DNA of 64,000 nt, from the NCBI RefSeq assembly GCF_022429645.1, contig NZ_CP092480.1, positions 186,001 through 250,000 on the forward strand. Reading direction: 5' to 3'. The position numbers and the translations under genes are program-made. The notes under the pieces are model-generated. The model was not told the DNA's origin and did not search any database. It worked only from the letters and a program-made list of their open reading frames with translations. Source of the DNA: Lutibacter sp. A80 (GTDB lineage Bacteria > Bacteroidota > Bacteroidia > Flavobacteriales > Flavobacteriaceae). Shown here piece after piece: positions 27,012-35,871 of this stretch; position 1 is the stretch's first letter; every line of letters starts with the position of its first letter.

Positions 27012-27086
27012 ATGAAAAATACAATAGTGATTACTAAAAATAGAGGCTTAAGTTTTGATAATTATATAGTAAAAATTAATGAGTAA
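27012..27086 (+). CDS. Possible 24-residue peptide overlapping the flippase start
   Basis: A short frame begins MKNTIVITKNRGLSFDNY. Its last codons overlap the flippase ATG (27079) by 8 bases, an arrangement typical of translational coupling. It is too short to assign and could be chance or a worn-down gene end. Confidence 0.2.
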   Translation: MKNTIVITKNRGLSFDNYIVKINE

Positions 27087-28548
27087 TTCTTTTAAAAATA
27101 TTGCAAAATCAACTAGTTTGGTTGGAGGTGTTCAAATTTTTAGATTATTTTTTGGCCTAATTAGAAATAAAATTATAGCATTATTTTTTGGAGCTACAGG
27201 TATGGGGGTATGGGGTTTATACCTTTCTTTTACAGAAATGATACAAGGTGCATCATCATTGGGTTTAGAAAAAAGTAGTGTAAAACAAATTGCAGAAAAT
27301 AATTTAGACACATATAAAAGAAACGTAACAATACAGGTAGTTACTTATAGTTTGGCTATATTCTCTCTTATTTGTTCTATTATTGTAGCTTTCTTTGCTT
27401 CAAAATTTAGTAAAAACCTATTTGGTACAACCGAATATACAAATGGAATTTTAATTTGTTGTTTAGTAATTTTTATTAATGCTTTAACAAATATATATAA
27501 ATCCATTTTAAATGGTTTACGTGAAATTAAAAGGTTAGCATTAAGTCAATTTTATGGAATACTTGTTGGAAATATTTTAGTTTTTTTGTTAGTGCCTTTT
27601 TTTGGAGTATCAGAAATTCCACTTTTCTTTTTAATTATTGCAATTAGTGCATTTGTACCTACTTTTTTACATATAAAAAAATTAAAATTATCTGCTGTTA
27701 AAGTAACTTTTAAAGAGGCTTATAATAATTTATCTTCTTTAATGAAAATTGGATTGGCGTTTTGGATCTCGGCAATGTTTATGACTTTTATTACATATTT
27801 AACCAAATCTTTCTTACAAGAGGAGTTGAGTGTTAGTGTTGTTGGAATTTATCAAGCTAGTTGGACTATTTCAAATATGTATATAGGTATTGTATTAAGC
27901 TCTATGGGTGTAGATTTTTTTCCTAAAATATGTAATGTTATTAAAAATAAAGAAGAAACAAATAAAATGATTAATGAGCAAATTGAATTTGGTTTACTAG
28001 TTTCATTTCCATTTATTATTGGGATATTAATTTTTGCACCATTATTATTAACATTACTTTATTCTACAGAGTTTACACAAGGTGCATCAATTATTCGTTG
28101 GCAAATGCTAGGTGTAACGCTACGCTTGTTAGGTTTTCCTTTTGGGTACGCCTTAATGGCAAAAGGAAAAGCAATGCAATATACCGTTGCACAATTTATA
28201 TTTTCGGGAATAAATTACTTATTTATTATTTGGTTGGTTTTAAATATAGGGTTTGATGGTTTAGGAATAAATTATTTTGCAGCTTATGTTATTTATGTTC
28301 TATTAATAGGTGGTTTTTGTTATAAAGAATTAAACTTTAGATTTAATAGCGTTTTATTGAAAACAATTGGAGTTATTTCTTTTTTTTTAATAATAACAGG
28401 AATTCTTATTCATTTTTTTAAAGATGGCCTATTGTTTCTTTTAGGAGTTATAATAATACTTAGTACATCTTATTACTCTTATTTAGAGCTACAAAAAAAA
28501 ATGGATGTTGATATTGTGAAATTTTTTAAGGATAAATTAAAAATATGA
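27079..28548 (+). CDS. wzx: Oligosaccharide flippase, Wzx-like
   Basis: A 489-residue polytopic membrane protein of the MATE/MOP flippase superfamily. The N-terminus FKNIAKSTSLVGGVQIFRLF, the early GATGMGVWGLY, and the repeated hydrophobic segments (about 12) are typical of Wzx-type polysaccharide exporters. It would move the undecaprenyl-linked repeat unit across the inner membrane. Downstream it overlaps the nitroreductase-like gene by 4 bp (ATGA). From here to about 37 kb the DNA looks more AT-rich than the flanking nucleotide-sugar genes. Confidence 0.88.
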   Translation: MSNSFKNIAKSTSLVGGVQIFRLFFGLIRNKIIALFFGATGMGVWGLYLSFTEMIQGASSLGLEKSSVKQIAENNLDTYKRNVTIQVVTYSLAIFSLICSIIVAFFASKFSKNLFGTTEYTNGILICCLVIFINALTNIYKSILNGLREIKRLALSQFYGILVGNILVFLLVPFFGVSEIPLFFLIIAISAFVPTFLHIKKLKLSAVKVTFKEAYNNLSSLMKIGLAFWISAMFMTFITYLTKSFLQEELSVSVVGIYQASWTISNMYIGIVLSSMGVDFFPKICNVIKNKEETNKMINEQIEFGLLVSFPFIIGILIFAPLLLTLLYSTEFTQGASIIRWQMLGVTLRLLGFPFGYALMAKGKAMQYTVAQFIFSGINYLFIIWLVLNIGFDGLGINYFAAYVIYVLLIGGFCYKELNFRFNSVLLKTIGVISFFLIITGILIHFFKDGLLFLLGVIIILSTSYYSYLELQKKMDVDIVKFFKDKLKI

Positions 28549-29564
28549 AAAGTATAATTAAGTCGTTTATTCTAAATAAAATATATTATTTTGTTAGAGA
28601 AAAATACCGATATTTAAGATTGTTTAAAGCGTATAAGTATGACTTAAATCATTATTTTAAATATTCAATGGGGTTTACTATTAATAAAAGTAAAAAAAAG
28701 AATATTGCTGAAATTATTTTAAACACTCACGTAATAGAGAAAGGATTAACAATGCCAAAAACTAAATTAGGGTTTGGGTATTCAAGATTGGAAAAATTAA
28801 TTGATATTGTTACAAGTTATATTTTAAAATTTGATAGTATTGATCCGCAAGTTTTACATAGTATATCAGTAATAAATGAATATTTTAATTTTCATAAACA
28901 AAAAGGTTATAGTGTAAATACAGTATTAATAGTTAAACATTTAAAGTTATTAGAAATAGTTACTTTAAAAAAAATACATTATAAGTCTAGAAATCAGATA
29001 AGTATTGATAAATCTAAATATTTTAAGTTTAGTGAGAGTTCTTTTGCTGATTTTTCAAATTCAAGATCTTCAATCAGAAATTTCACAGATGAAGTTGTAC
29101 AAAAAGAAATAATATACAAAGTATTAGATTTGGCTAGAAATACACCTTCAGCATGTAATAGGCAAGCGGTAAGGGTACATTTATATACTAAAAAAGAACA
29201 AATTCAAAAAATTTTAACCATACAAGGAGGAAATAGAGGGTTTGGGCATTTAACGACAACATTACTAATTATAACCTTTGAACCTTCTTTATATTTTGAA
29301 GAAAGTGAGCGTAATAGTGGCTATGTTGATGGAGGTATGTATTGTATGAATTTACTTTATTCTTTACATGCAAATAAAATTGCAGGTTGTATTTTAAATG
29401 CGGCACATAATCCTAAAAAAGATATAGAGATTAGAAAATATACAAATTTACCTGACTCAGAAAGTTTTGTAGCAATGATTGCATGTGGTATGACACCTTC
29501 AAATTTTAAAGTAGCTATGTCGTATAGGTATCCTCTAAGTTATATTTTAAAAGATCATTCATAA
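28545..29564 (+). CDS. Nitroreductase-fold protein in the polysaccharide locus
   Basis: A 339-residue protein whose C-terminal half (from about 165) matches the FMN-dependent nitroreductase family: SRSSIRNFTDEVVQKEIIYK, then ARNTPSACNRQAVRVHLYT. The later MIACGMTPSNFKVAMSYR also fits. The N-terminal 150 residues are basic and helical and show no familiar domain. Such proteins recur in capsule loci of diverse bacteria, but their role in glycan synthesis is not established. Its start overlaps the flippase stop and a polymerase-like gene follows after 14 bp, so it belongs to the operon. Confidence 0.78.
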   Translation: MKSIIKSFILNKIYYFVREKYRYLRLFKAYKYDLNHYFKYSMGFTINKSKKKNIAEIILNTHVIEKGLTMPKTKLGFGYSRLEKLIDIVTSYILKFDSIDPQVLHSISVINEYFNFHKQKGYSVNTVLIVKHLKLLEIVTLKKIHYKSRNQISIDKSKYFKFSESSFADFSNSRSSIRNFTDEVVQKEIIYKVLDLARNTPSACNRQAVRVHLYTKKEQIQKILTIQGGNRGFGHLTTTLLIITFEPSLYFEESERNSGYVDGGMYCMNLLYSLHANKIAGCILNAAHNPKKDIEIRKYTNLPDSESFVAMIACGMTPSNFKVAMSYRYPLSYILKDHS

Positions 29565-29578
29565 ATAAGAATAGAATA

Positions 29579-30808
29579 ATGAAATTAATTTATGTATTTA
29601 TTGTACTTTGTTCAGTTCATTTTTTTGGACTTCATTTTCGTTTAGGAAGTGTGGTTTATGATATAATTGATTTTTGTTATTTTGGTTTAGCTTTTTTTAT
29701 ATTAGGTGAATATTTAGTTAAACGAAGAGCATATAAATTTCCTAAAAAAGATAGGTTATTTAATAAACCAATAAATATATTTTTTATAACCCTTATTATC
29801 TCTGCATTTTCAGGGTATTTTTATCACAATCAATCTCCTTTACTAACTTTGTTGGCAATGCGATATTTTTTATATTTTTTAATATATTTTTTATTATTAA
29901 GGTTTAAAATTAAAAAGCAATTTATAATAAAAACAATTCTTATTGGTGCAATTATTTATATGGTAGTATTTACAATACAGCTTTTAATATATCCAAATGC
30001 AATTGTACCTTTAAAAGAAGGAATGACGTTTGATAGAGGTTTTTTGAGATTAAGGCTTGAGGGTGTTGGTTTTGTTACTTTATCTGCATTTTATTGTTTA
30101 AATCAATATATTTTAGATAAAAAAAATATAAAATTTTTATTTTTTTACTTTTTGTGTTTTGCTTATGTTTTTATTTTAGGGTTTAGAACTTTAGCTGTTA
30201 CTTTTTTATTTTCGTCTGTTATATTAATATTTTTTTATAATTCATCTTTTCTAAAAATCATGAAATATACAATACCAATTTGTTTTTTTGGATTTTTATT
30301 TTTTCAAATAGATGTTGTTCAAAATTTTATTTACGAAGGTATAGAGCAAACCAAAACACAGTTTGAAAGTGGAGATGATTATATTAGAGTATTAACATTT
30401 GACTTTCTGTTTAATACAGTTAATGTGAATTTTGGAAGTATTTTTTTTGGAAATGGGATGCCTTTTTTAGGAACGGAATATGGTAATTTGGTTCTTGATA
30501 GGGGGGCTAGGCAAAATGGATTTATATCTGCAGATTTAGGGTTAATAGGTTTTGTTTTTAATTATGGTATATTATCTCTTTTTGCATTTTTAAATATTTT
30601 AAGAATTGCCATATTTAAGAAATTACCTAAAGATAGCATTTACCTAAATGTTTTTTTCATATACTTAGTAATTTCTTCCATAACAACTGCTGAAATATTT
30701 AGAGCAGGTATGTTTGGAATAGAAATGATTGTATTGTATTTAATTACGTATACAAGTTTTATTAATAGATCTACAAAATTGATTTTAAAAAATAATAATA
30801 AACTATGA
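29579..30808 (+). CDS. wzy: O-antigen/capsule polymerase-like membrane protein
   Basis: A 409-residue protein with about 10-11 transmembrane segments and a large extracytoplasmic loop before ARQNGFISADLGLIGF. This topology is typical of Wzy polymerases and O-antigen ligases, which share little sequence identity. Its position between flippase and glycosyltransferases favours polymerase. It ends in a 4-bp ATGA overlap with the next gene. The assignment rests on topology and context, not on strong motifs. Base composition is among the most AT-rich in the window. Confidence 0.7.
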   Translation: MKLIYVFIVLCSVHFFGLHFRLGSVVYDIIDFCYFGLAFFILGEYLVKRRAYKFPKKDRLFNKPINIFFITLIISAFSGYFYHNQSPLLTLLAMRYFLYFLIYFLLLRFKIKKQFIIKTILIGAIIYMVVFTIQLLIYPNAIVPLKEGMTFDRGFLRLRLEGVGFVTLSAFYCLNQYILDKKNIKFLFFYFLCFAYVFILGFRTLAVTFLFSSVILIFFYNSSFLKIMKYTIPICFFGFLFFQIDVVQNFIYEGIEQTKTQFESGDDYIRVLTFDFLFNTVNVNFGSIFFGNGMPFLGTEYGNLVLDRGARQNGFISADLGLIGFVFNYGILSLFAFLNILRIAIFKKLPKDSIYLNVFFIYLVISSITTAEIFRAGMFGIEMIVLYLITYTSFINRSTKLILKNNNKL

Positions 30809-31605
30809 GTACTAAAACCCTATATTTACTGCCTTATGGTGGTTTATGTAATAGAATTAATGCTATTTCTTCGAGTATTAAATTTATTGAAAATACAGAC
30901 ATTAAACTTAAAATATTTTGGGAGAATAATCTTGATTTAAAGGCTGATTTTATAGATTTATTTGAGCCAATTAAAATTAAAAATGTAACATTAATAAAAT
31001 TACAATGGTATCATATAGTGTATTTTAGAGCAAGAAAGACCAATTTATTTATTCCAAGAATTTTAAGAAACCTTCTGGGTATTAACCAAATTCAGAATTG
31101 GTCAACAAAACAAGGTAATTTAATAGATAAAATTGAAGGAAATAAAAACTACTTATCAACGTGTCATTCAATAGGAAATAAAGGAGCAATAGGTAACGTT
31201 TTTAAACCAATTTTGCCTTTAAGAAATGAGTTAAAAGGTCTACAAGAAAAATTTTCCAAAAAGACAATAGGTATTCATATTAGACGAGGAGATCATATCA
31301 GTGCTATTGAAGCATCTCCAATTGAAAACTTTTATACTAAAATGGATGAGGAAATTATTAAAGATAAAAATACGGTTTTTTATTTAGCTACAGACTCTAA
31401 AGAAATTAAAAGTTCATTAGAAAAAAGGTATCAAGGAAAAATTATTTCATATGAGATGCCTTTAACACGAAAGAGTAAATCTGGTATGTTTGGGGCCATT
31501 ATAGATTTATGGGCATTAAGTTATACAAGTAAAATAATAGGAACAAAATTGTCGATGTATTCTCTTGTAGCTTCAGAAATCAACGAGACAAAATTGGAGT
31601 TATAA
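30805..31605 (+). CDS. Fucosyltransferase-like glycosyltransferase
   Basis: A 266-residue protein. The N-terminal segment YLLPYGGLCNRINAISSSI resembles the glycine/asparagine-rich nucleotide-sugar-facing loop of fucosyltransferases, and GIHIRRGDHISAI is the HxRRGD motif that contacts GDP-fucose in the GT11/GT23/GT65-type superfamily. The GDP-L-fucose cassette upstream in the same locus makes this activity likely. It probably transfers L-fucose to the growing lipid-linked repeat unit on the cytoplasmic face. Family number and linkage cannot be decided here. Confidence 0.72.
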   Translation: MSTKTLYLLPYGGLCNRINAISSSIKFIENTDIKLKIFWENNLDLKADFIDLFEPIKIKNVTLIKLQWYHIVYFRARKTNLFIPRILRNLLGINQIQNWSTKQGNLIDKIEGNKNYLSTCHSIGNKGAIGNVFKPILPLRNELKGLQEKFSKKTIGIHIRRGDHISAIEASPIENFYTKMDEEIIKDKNTVFYLATDSKEIKSSLEKRYQGKIISYEMPLTRKSKSGMFGAIIDLWALSYTSKIIGTKLSMYSLVASEINETKLEL

Positions 31606-31623
31606 ATTTTATTAAAGAATACT

Positions 31624-32640
31624 ATGGAAATAGGGATAATAACATTTCATAATGTTAATAATTATGGAGCGGTACTTCAATGTTACGCGCTATCTGAGAT
31701 TTTAAAAAACAAAGGTTATAAAGTAGAACTTATAAACTTGCCTTTACACTCTAAATCAAAAAAAATAAGAGCAATTGTTAGTGGTAAATTATCATCAGCT
31801 GCTTTTAAAAGTTTTAGAATCAATTTTTTACCTAATACTGTTGAGTCTGATAATTTAAAAGATTTATATATTTTTGGAAGTGATCAAATTTGGAATTTAG
31901 ATATTACAAAGTCAAATTTTAAACTTTACTTTGGTTCATGGATTAAAAAGGAAGTACCAAAAATAGCTTACGCAGCAAGTTTTGGAAATTCAAAATGGAA
32001 TAATCAAGATAACAAAGAAGATGTTAAAAAATTACTAAATTCATTTAGTAGTATTGGTATTAGAGAATCATCAGGTGTTAAAATTTGTGAAAAAGAATTT
32101 TCAATAAAATGTGATAAAGTACTTGATCCAACCTTCCTTTTAAATAATTATGATTTTTTGTTAAAAAAAATAAATTTATCAAAACTTATGGTTTGTTACA
32201 TTTTTGGTAAAGATGAGTTAAAAATAAATGAACTAAAAAAAATAGCGAATAAAAAGAATTTAAAGCCTGTATTATTAAGTGATGTTAGATTGAGAAAGGA
32301 TATTAAATCCATACCATTTCCTACGGTATCAAAATGGTTATCGTATTTAAATACGAGTGAGCTTATTTTAACAGACTCATTTCATTGTATGGTTTTTGCT
32401 ATTCTATTTAAGAAAAATTTTATAGCTATACCTGCTATTCCAGATAGGGTTGATAGAATGGTTTCTTTATTAAGTGATTTAGGATTAAAATCTAGATTTT
32501 TTAAGAATATACAAGAAGTATTTAATTCAGAAGTTTTGGAAGAAGATATAGATTATAAGTTGGTTGATGAAAAATTGGAAAAATTAAAAGTAGAATCATT
32601 TAATTTTTTAGAAAAATCATTAAAGACAATTGAGTTATGA
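31624..32640 (+). CDS. Polysaccharide pyruvyl transferase family protein
   Basis: A 338-residue protein beginning MEIGIITFHNVNNYGAVLQC, the standard start of the PS_pyruv_trans (WcaK/CsaB) family. YIFGSDQIWN and the C-terminal LILTDSFHCMVFAILF, with the conserved His, are further family marks. Members add pyruvate ketals to sugars of exopolysaccharides or transfer related groups, giving a negative charge. Its stop overlaps the next start (ATGA). I consider the family assignment good and the donor specificity inferred. Confidence 0.85.
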   Translation: MEIGIITFHNVNNYGAVLQCYALSEILKNKGYKVELINLPLHSKSKKIRAIVSGKLSSAAFKSFRINFLPNTVESDNLKDLYIFGSDQIWNLDITKSNFKLYFGSWIKKEVPKIAYAASFGNSKWNNQDNKEDVKKLLNSFSSIGIRESSGVKICEKEFSIKCDKVLDPTFLLNNYDFLLKKINLSKLMVCYIFGKDELKINELKKIANKKNLKPVLLSDVRLRKDIKSIPFPTVSKWLSYLNTSELILTDSFHCMVFAILFKKNFIAIPAIPDRVDRMVSLLSDLGLKSRFFKNIQEVFNSEVLEEDIDYKLVDEKLEKLKVESFNFLEKSLKTIEL

Positions 32641-33551
32641 TTGATTTTTATCATAAGCTATATAATAAAACGTATGTGCTTGAGAATACCTTTTTAAGTA
32701 CAATAAAAGTTGATGCAATATTAAGGTTAGTAATATTATATATCGCTAATATTACGATTCCTATTTATTTTAAATTTAATAGTAGTTATAAGTCTGTTAA
32801 ACAAGCAGAATTTGTAGTTTCTTTAACTTCATTTCCTAATAGAATTTCAAAAGTTCATTTAGTTGTAGAATCTATTTTAAGGCAAACTTTTAAACCTAAA
32901 AGAATAATATTATGGCTTTCAGAAGAACAGTTTTCTTCTTTAAATATGTTGCCTAGAAAGTTATTAAAACTTAGAAAAAAAGGACTTGAAATTTATCTAA
33001 GACCAGGTGATATAAGGTCTTATAAAAAGTATTATTATTTTTTAAAAGAGAATCCAAATGAAGCTTTTATAATTATAGATGATGATATTTTTTATCCATC
33101 AAAAACAATAGAAAACTTAGTTAAAACAAATAAAAAATATCCAAACGCAGTTTGTGCGAACCGATGTTCTGAAATAATTGAGAATAAACCATATGCTAAA
33201 TGGATAGGTATAAAAGGGGAAGCACTAACACCACGATTTAACTTGCTTCCTACTGGATGTGGAGGTGTGTTATATCCTGCAAATAGTTTGTATCGGGATG
33301 TTGTTAATAAAAAACTTTTTACAGAGTTGTGTTTTGATGCTGATGATATTTGGTTAAACAGTATGACTTTTTTAAATAAAACTCCAATAGCTTTTACAGG
33401 TAAAAATGAATATCTTTTGGCTGTAAAAAAAATTAATAATAAACATTTATATAAAAAAAATATAGGTAAATCTAATAACGATTTTAGAATAAAATTAGTT
33501 AAGGAATATTATAAGAAAGTTTTAGGTATTAATGTTTTTGATAGGAGTTAA
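32637..33551 (+). CDS. Glycosyltransferase, GT-A-like
   Basis: A 304-residue protein. The core begins AEFVVSLTSFPNRISKVHLV and includes SILRQTFKPKRIILWLS, similar to the nucleotide-binding start of GT2-like enzymes. FIIIDDDIFYP has the aspartate-rich DDD motif that holds the metal and sugar nucleotide, and GCGGVLYP and FDADDIWLN are typical acceptor-side segments. An N-terminal hydrophobic stretch (about 27-45) may tie it to the membrane. It is part of the overlapping glycosyltransferase run. Donor and linkage are unknown. Confidence 0.75.
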   Translation: MIDFYHKLYNKTYVLENTFLSTIKVDAILRLVILYIANITIPIYFKFNSSYKSVKQAEFVVSLTSFPNRISKVHLVVESILRQTFKPKRIILWLSEEQFSSLNMLPRKLLKLRKKGLEIYLRPGDIRSYKKYYYFLKENPNEAFIIIDDDIFYPSKTIENLVKTNKKYPNAVCANRCSEIIENKPYAKWIGIKGEALTPRFNLLPTGCGGVLYPANSLYRDVVNKKLFTELCFDADDIWLNSMTFLNKTPIAFTGKNEYLLAVKKINNKHLYKKNIGKSNNDFRIKLVKEYYKKVLGINVFDRS

Positions 33552-33589
33552 AAGCTCAAAATATGTTATAGTTTAATTAGTAAAAATAG

Positions 33590-34753
33590 ATGAAAAAAAT
33601 AGCTGTTATCACAAAATATTTGCCCTATTATAGATTGGCAGTATTTAATCAATTATCATTAATTAATAAACCAATTTATGAAATAATAGGTGATAAAAAA
33701 GGTAGGGAAGGTATTAAAACAATACCAGAAGATTTTTTAAATAAAAATGTTGCAGAAGGCGGTGTAACTTGGCTAAAAAGTAAGAGCTATTATTATAAAA
33801 AAAGTCTTCAATTATGGCAAACTAATGTAATTACAAGAATTTTTTCTAAAAAATATGATTTGTTTATTTTAGACGGTGCAGTATCTCACATAACTACTTG
33901 GTTATTTGCTATTCTATGTAGGCTGACTGGAAAGAAAATTATTTTTTGGTCTCATGGATTAAAAGGTACAGATGTAGGAATTAAAAAAAAAATTAGAATA
34001 TTTTTTTTTAAATATTTACCTCATGGTCTAATATTATATGGTGATTTCTCAAAAAATGTAATGGTGTCCGAAGGCTTTTCTTCAAAAAAAATTTTTGTAA
34101 TAGGAAATTCTTTAAATTATTCAGTCCAAAAAAAAGTAAAAACAGAGTTATTACAGAATCCTGATAACTTAGAAACATTTAAAACATCTATTTTTAAAGA
34201 GAATTATAAAACTATTGTTTTTATTGGGAGGCTTCTTGAAAATAAAAAGGTTGATGAGATTATAAATTCAATGTTAGAATTGAATAAAGTTGGTTTAAAG
34301 CTAAATTGTATTATTATAGGAGATGGACCTGAAAAATTTAATTTAATTGAATATATAGATAAAAATAAACTAAAAGATCAGGTTTATTTTACAGGTGAAT
34401 TATATGAAGAAAAAGAGATTGCTAAATTTTTATTAATTTCAGATGTAATGGTTTCCCCAGGGAATGTTGGTTTAAATTGTATACACGCACTTTCTTATGG
34501 AATACCTGTAGTAACACATGATAATTTTAGTTTTCAAAATCCTGAGGTAGAATCTATTAATCCAAATAAAAACGGTTTGTTGTATAGATATGGTGATTTT
34601 AAAGATATGACTTATAAAATTAAAGATTGGTTTAGTAATCAACGTTTAAATATTCAGGCAGAATGTATAAAACCTATAGAAACTAAATTTAACCCCAAAA
34701 GTCATGCAGATTCTATTAATAAAGCTGTATTAGAAATTATTAAAAATGGTTAA
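33590..34753 (+). CDS. Glycosyltransferase family 4 protein
   Basis: A 387-residue GT-B enzyme. The C-terminal GT1/GT4 domain contains FIGRLLENKKVDEII, NCIIIGDGPEKFNL and the retaining-enzyme segment around SDVMVSPGNVGLNCIHALSYGIPVV (E replaced by N in the usual E-x7-E start). The N-terminal half (MKKIAVITKYLPYYRLAVFN) is the acceptor-binding Rossmann domain. The last 8 bp overlap the next glycosyltransferase gene. Sugar donor is not predictable. Confidence 0.85.
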   Translation: MKKIAVITKYLPYYRLAVFNQLSLINKPIYEIIGDKKGREGIKTIPEDFLNKNVAEGGVTWLKSKSYYYKKSLQLWQTNVITRIFSKKYDLFILDGAVSHITTWLFAILCRLTGKKIIFWSHGLKGTDVGIKKKIRIFFFKYLPHGLILYGDFSKNVMVSEGFSSKKIFVIGNSLNYSVQKKVKTELLQNPDNLETFKTSIFKENYKTIVFIGRLLENKKVDEIINSMLELNKVGLKLNCIIIGDGPEKFNLIEYIDKNKLKDQVYFTGELYEEKEIAKFLLISDVMVSPGNVGLNCIHALSYGIPVVTHDNFSFQNPEVESINPNKNGLLYRYGDFKDMTYKIKDWFSNQRLNIQAECIKPIETKFNPKSHADSINKAVLEIIKNG

Positions 34754-35864
34754 ATCTAAAATAAAAATTTATCATTTAATTACATCTATTAATTTAGGTG
34801 GTGCAGAAAATGTAGCTATAAATTTAGTCGAAAATAGTCCAGATAATTTTGAATTTGTTATTATAGAGCTTTTTAATACTAAAAGTAGCTATGCGTTATC
34901 TTTAAGAGAAGATTTAAAAAATAAGAACATTCGATTTAAAACTTTGTTTAAAGGTTCTAAAAGATTAAGTCTATTAGTTGCTCCAATTAAGCTTTTTTTG
35001 CTATTGTTAAAGGAAAAACCTGCAATAATACACTCACATACAGATTTACCAGATTTTGTTTTAGCAAGTACACTAAAATTAAGAAAACTTATAGGATTAA
35101 AACAAATAAAAATTGTGAGAACTATACATAATACACAATTATGGTCTACACATAACAGAATTGGTAAATTTACAGAAAGTACTTTTATAGATGATTGTAT
35201 TGTTGGGGTTTCTGAAGCTTCTTTAGAGGCATATATTCAATTACGAAAAAAATATAAACTTCCTATTTCAATAAATAAGAATGTTATATACAATGGGTGC
35301 AAAATACCTAGTAAAGGAATTTCAGATTTTAAGATAAAAAAAGAAAAGTTCAATATTTTGTTTTGTGGTAGGTTTGAATATCAAAAAGGTATAGATATTT
35401 TAATTGAACGGATAAAAGAAATAAATAGTAGATATAAAGAAAATTTTGAATTTCATATTGTAGGTAATGGTACTTATTATAATGAAATAGTCTCTTTATC
35501 TAAAGAACAAAATAATATTCAGCTTTATAATGCTATACCAAATATAGCAAATAAGATGCATGTTTTTGATTTTATGATTATGCCATCTCGTTTTGAAGGA
35601 CTTGTATTAACCTCTATTGAAGCGTCTTTTTCTAAAGTTCTTGTTATTGCTGCCAAAGCACCTGGTTTGTCTGAAACATTACCTAAAGATTGGCCTTTAA
35701 ACTTTAATTTAAAAGAGTCATCATCTTTACTAACAATTTTTGATAATATTGTTGCAAAAAATTACAATCTTGATGAAATGAAAGAAGAAGCTTTTGATTA
35801 TGCAGAAGAAAATTTTTCATTTGACATAATGTTAAAAGGGTATAATTCAATTTATTTAAAATAA
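34746..35864 (+). CDS. Glycosyltransferase family 4 protein
   Basis: A 372-residue GT-B enzyme. It begins with the acceptor domain (YHLITSINLGGAENVAINLV, a common GT4 opening GGAExx) and has a C-terminal donor domain with ILFCGRFEYQKGIDILI and FMIMPSRFEGLVLTSIEA, carrying the E-x7-E motif of retaining GT4 enzymes. It starts inside the previous gene (8-bp overlap), so the two are translationally coupled. Linkage and donor are not predictable. Confidence 0.88.
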   Translation: MVKSKIKIYHLITSINLGGAENVAINLVENSPDNFEFVIIELFNTKSSYALSLREDLKNKNIRFKTLFKGSKRLSLLVAPIKLFLLLLKEKPAIIHSHTDLPDFVLASTLKLRKLIGLKQIKIVRTIHNTQLWSTHNRIGKFTESTFIDDCIVGVSEASLEAYIQLRKKYKLPISINKNVIYNGCKIPSKGISDFKIKKEKFNILFCGRFEYQKGIDILIERIKEINSRYKENFEFHIVGNGTYYNEIVSLSKEQNNIQLYNAIPNIANKMHVFDFMIMPSRFEGLVLTSIEASFSKVLVIAAKAPGLSETLPKDWPLNFNLKESSSLLTIFDNIVAKNYNLDEMKEEAFDYAEENFSFDIMLKGYNSIYLK

Positions 35865-35871
35865 TTAAAAT

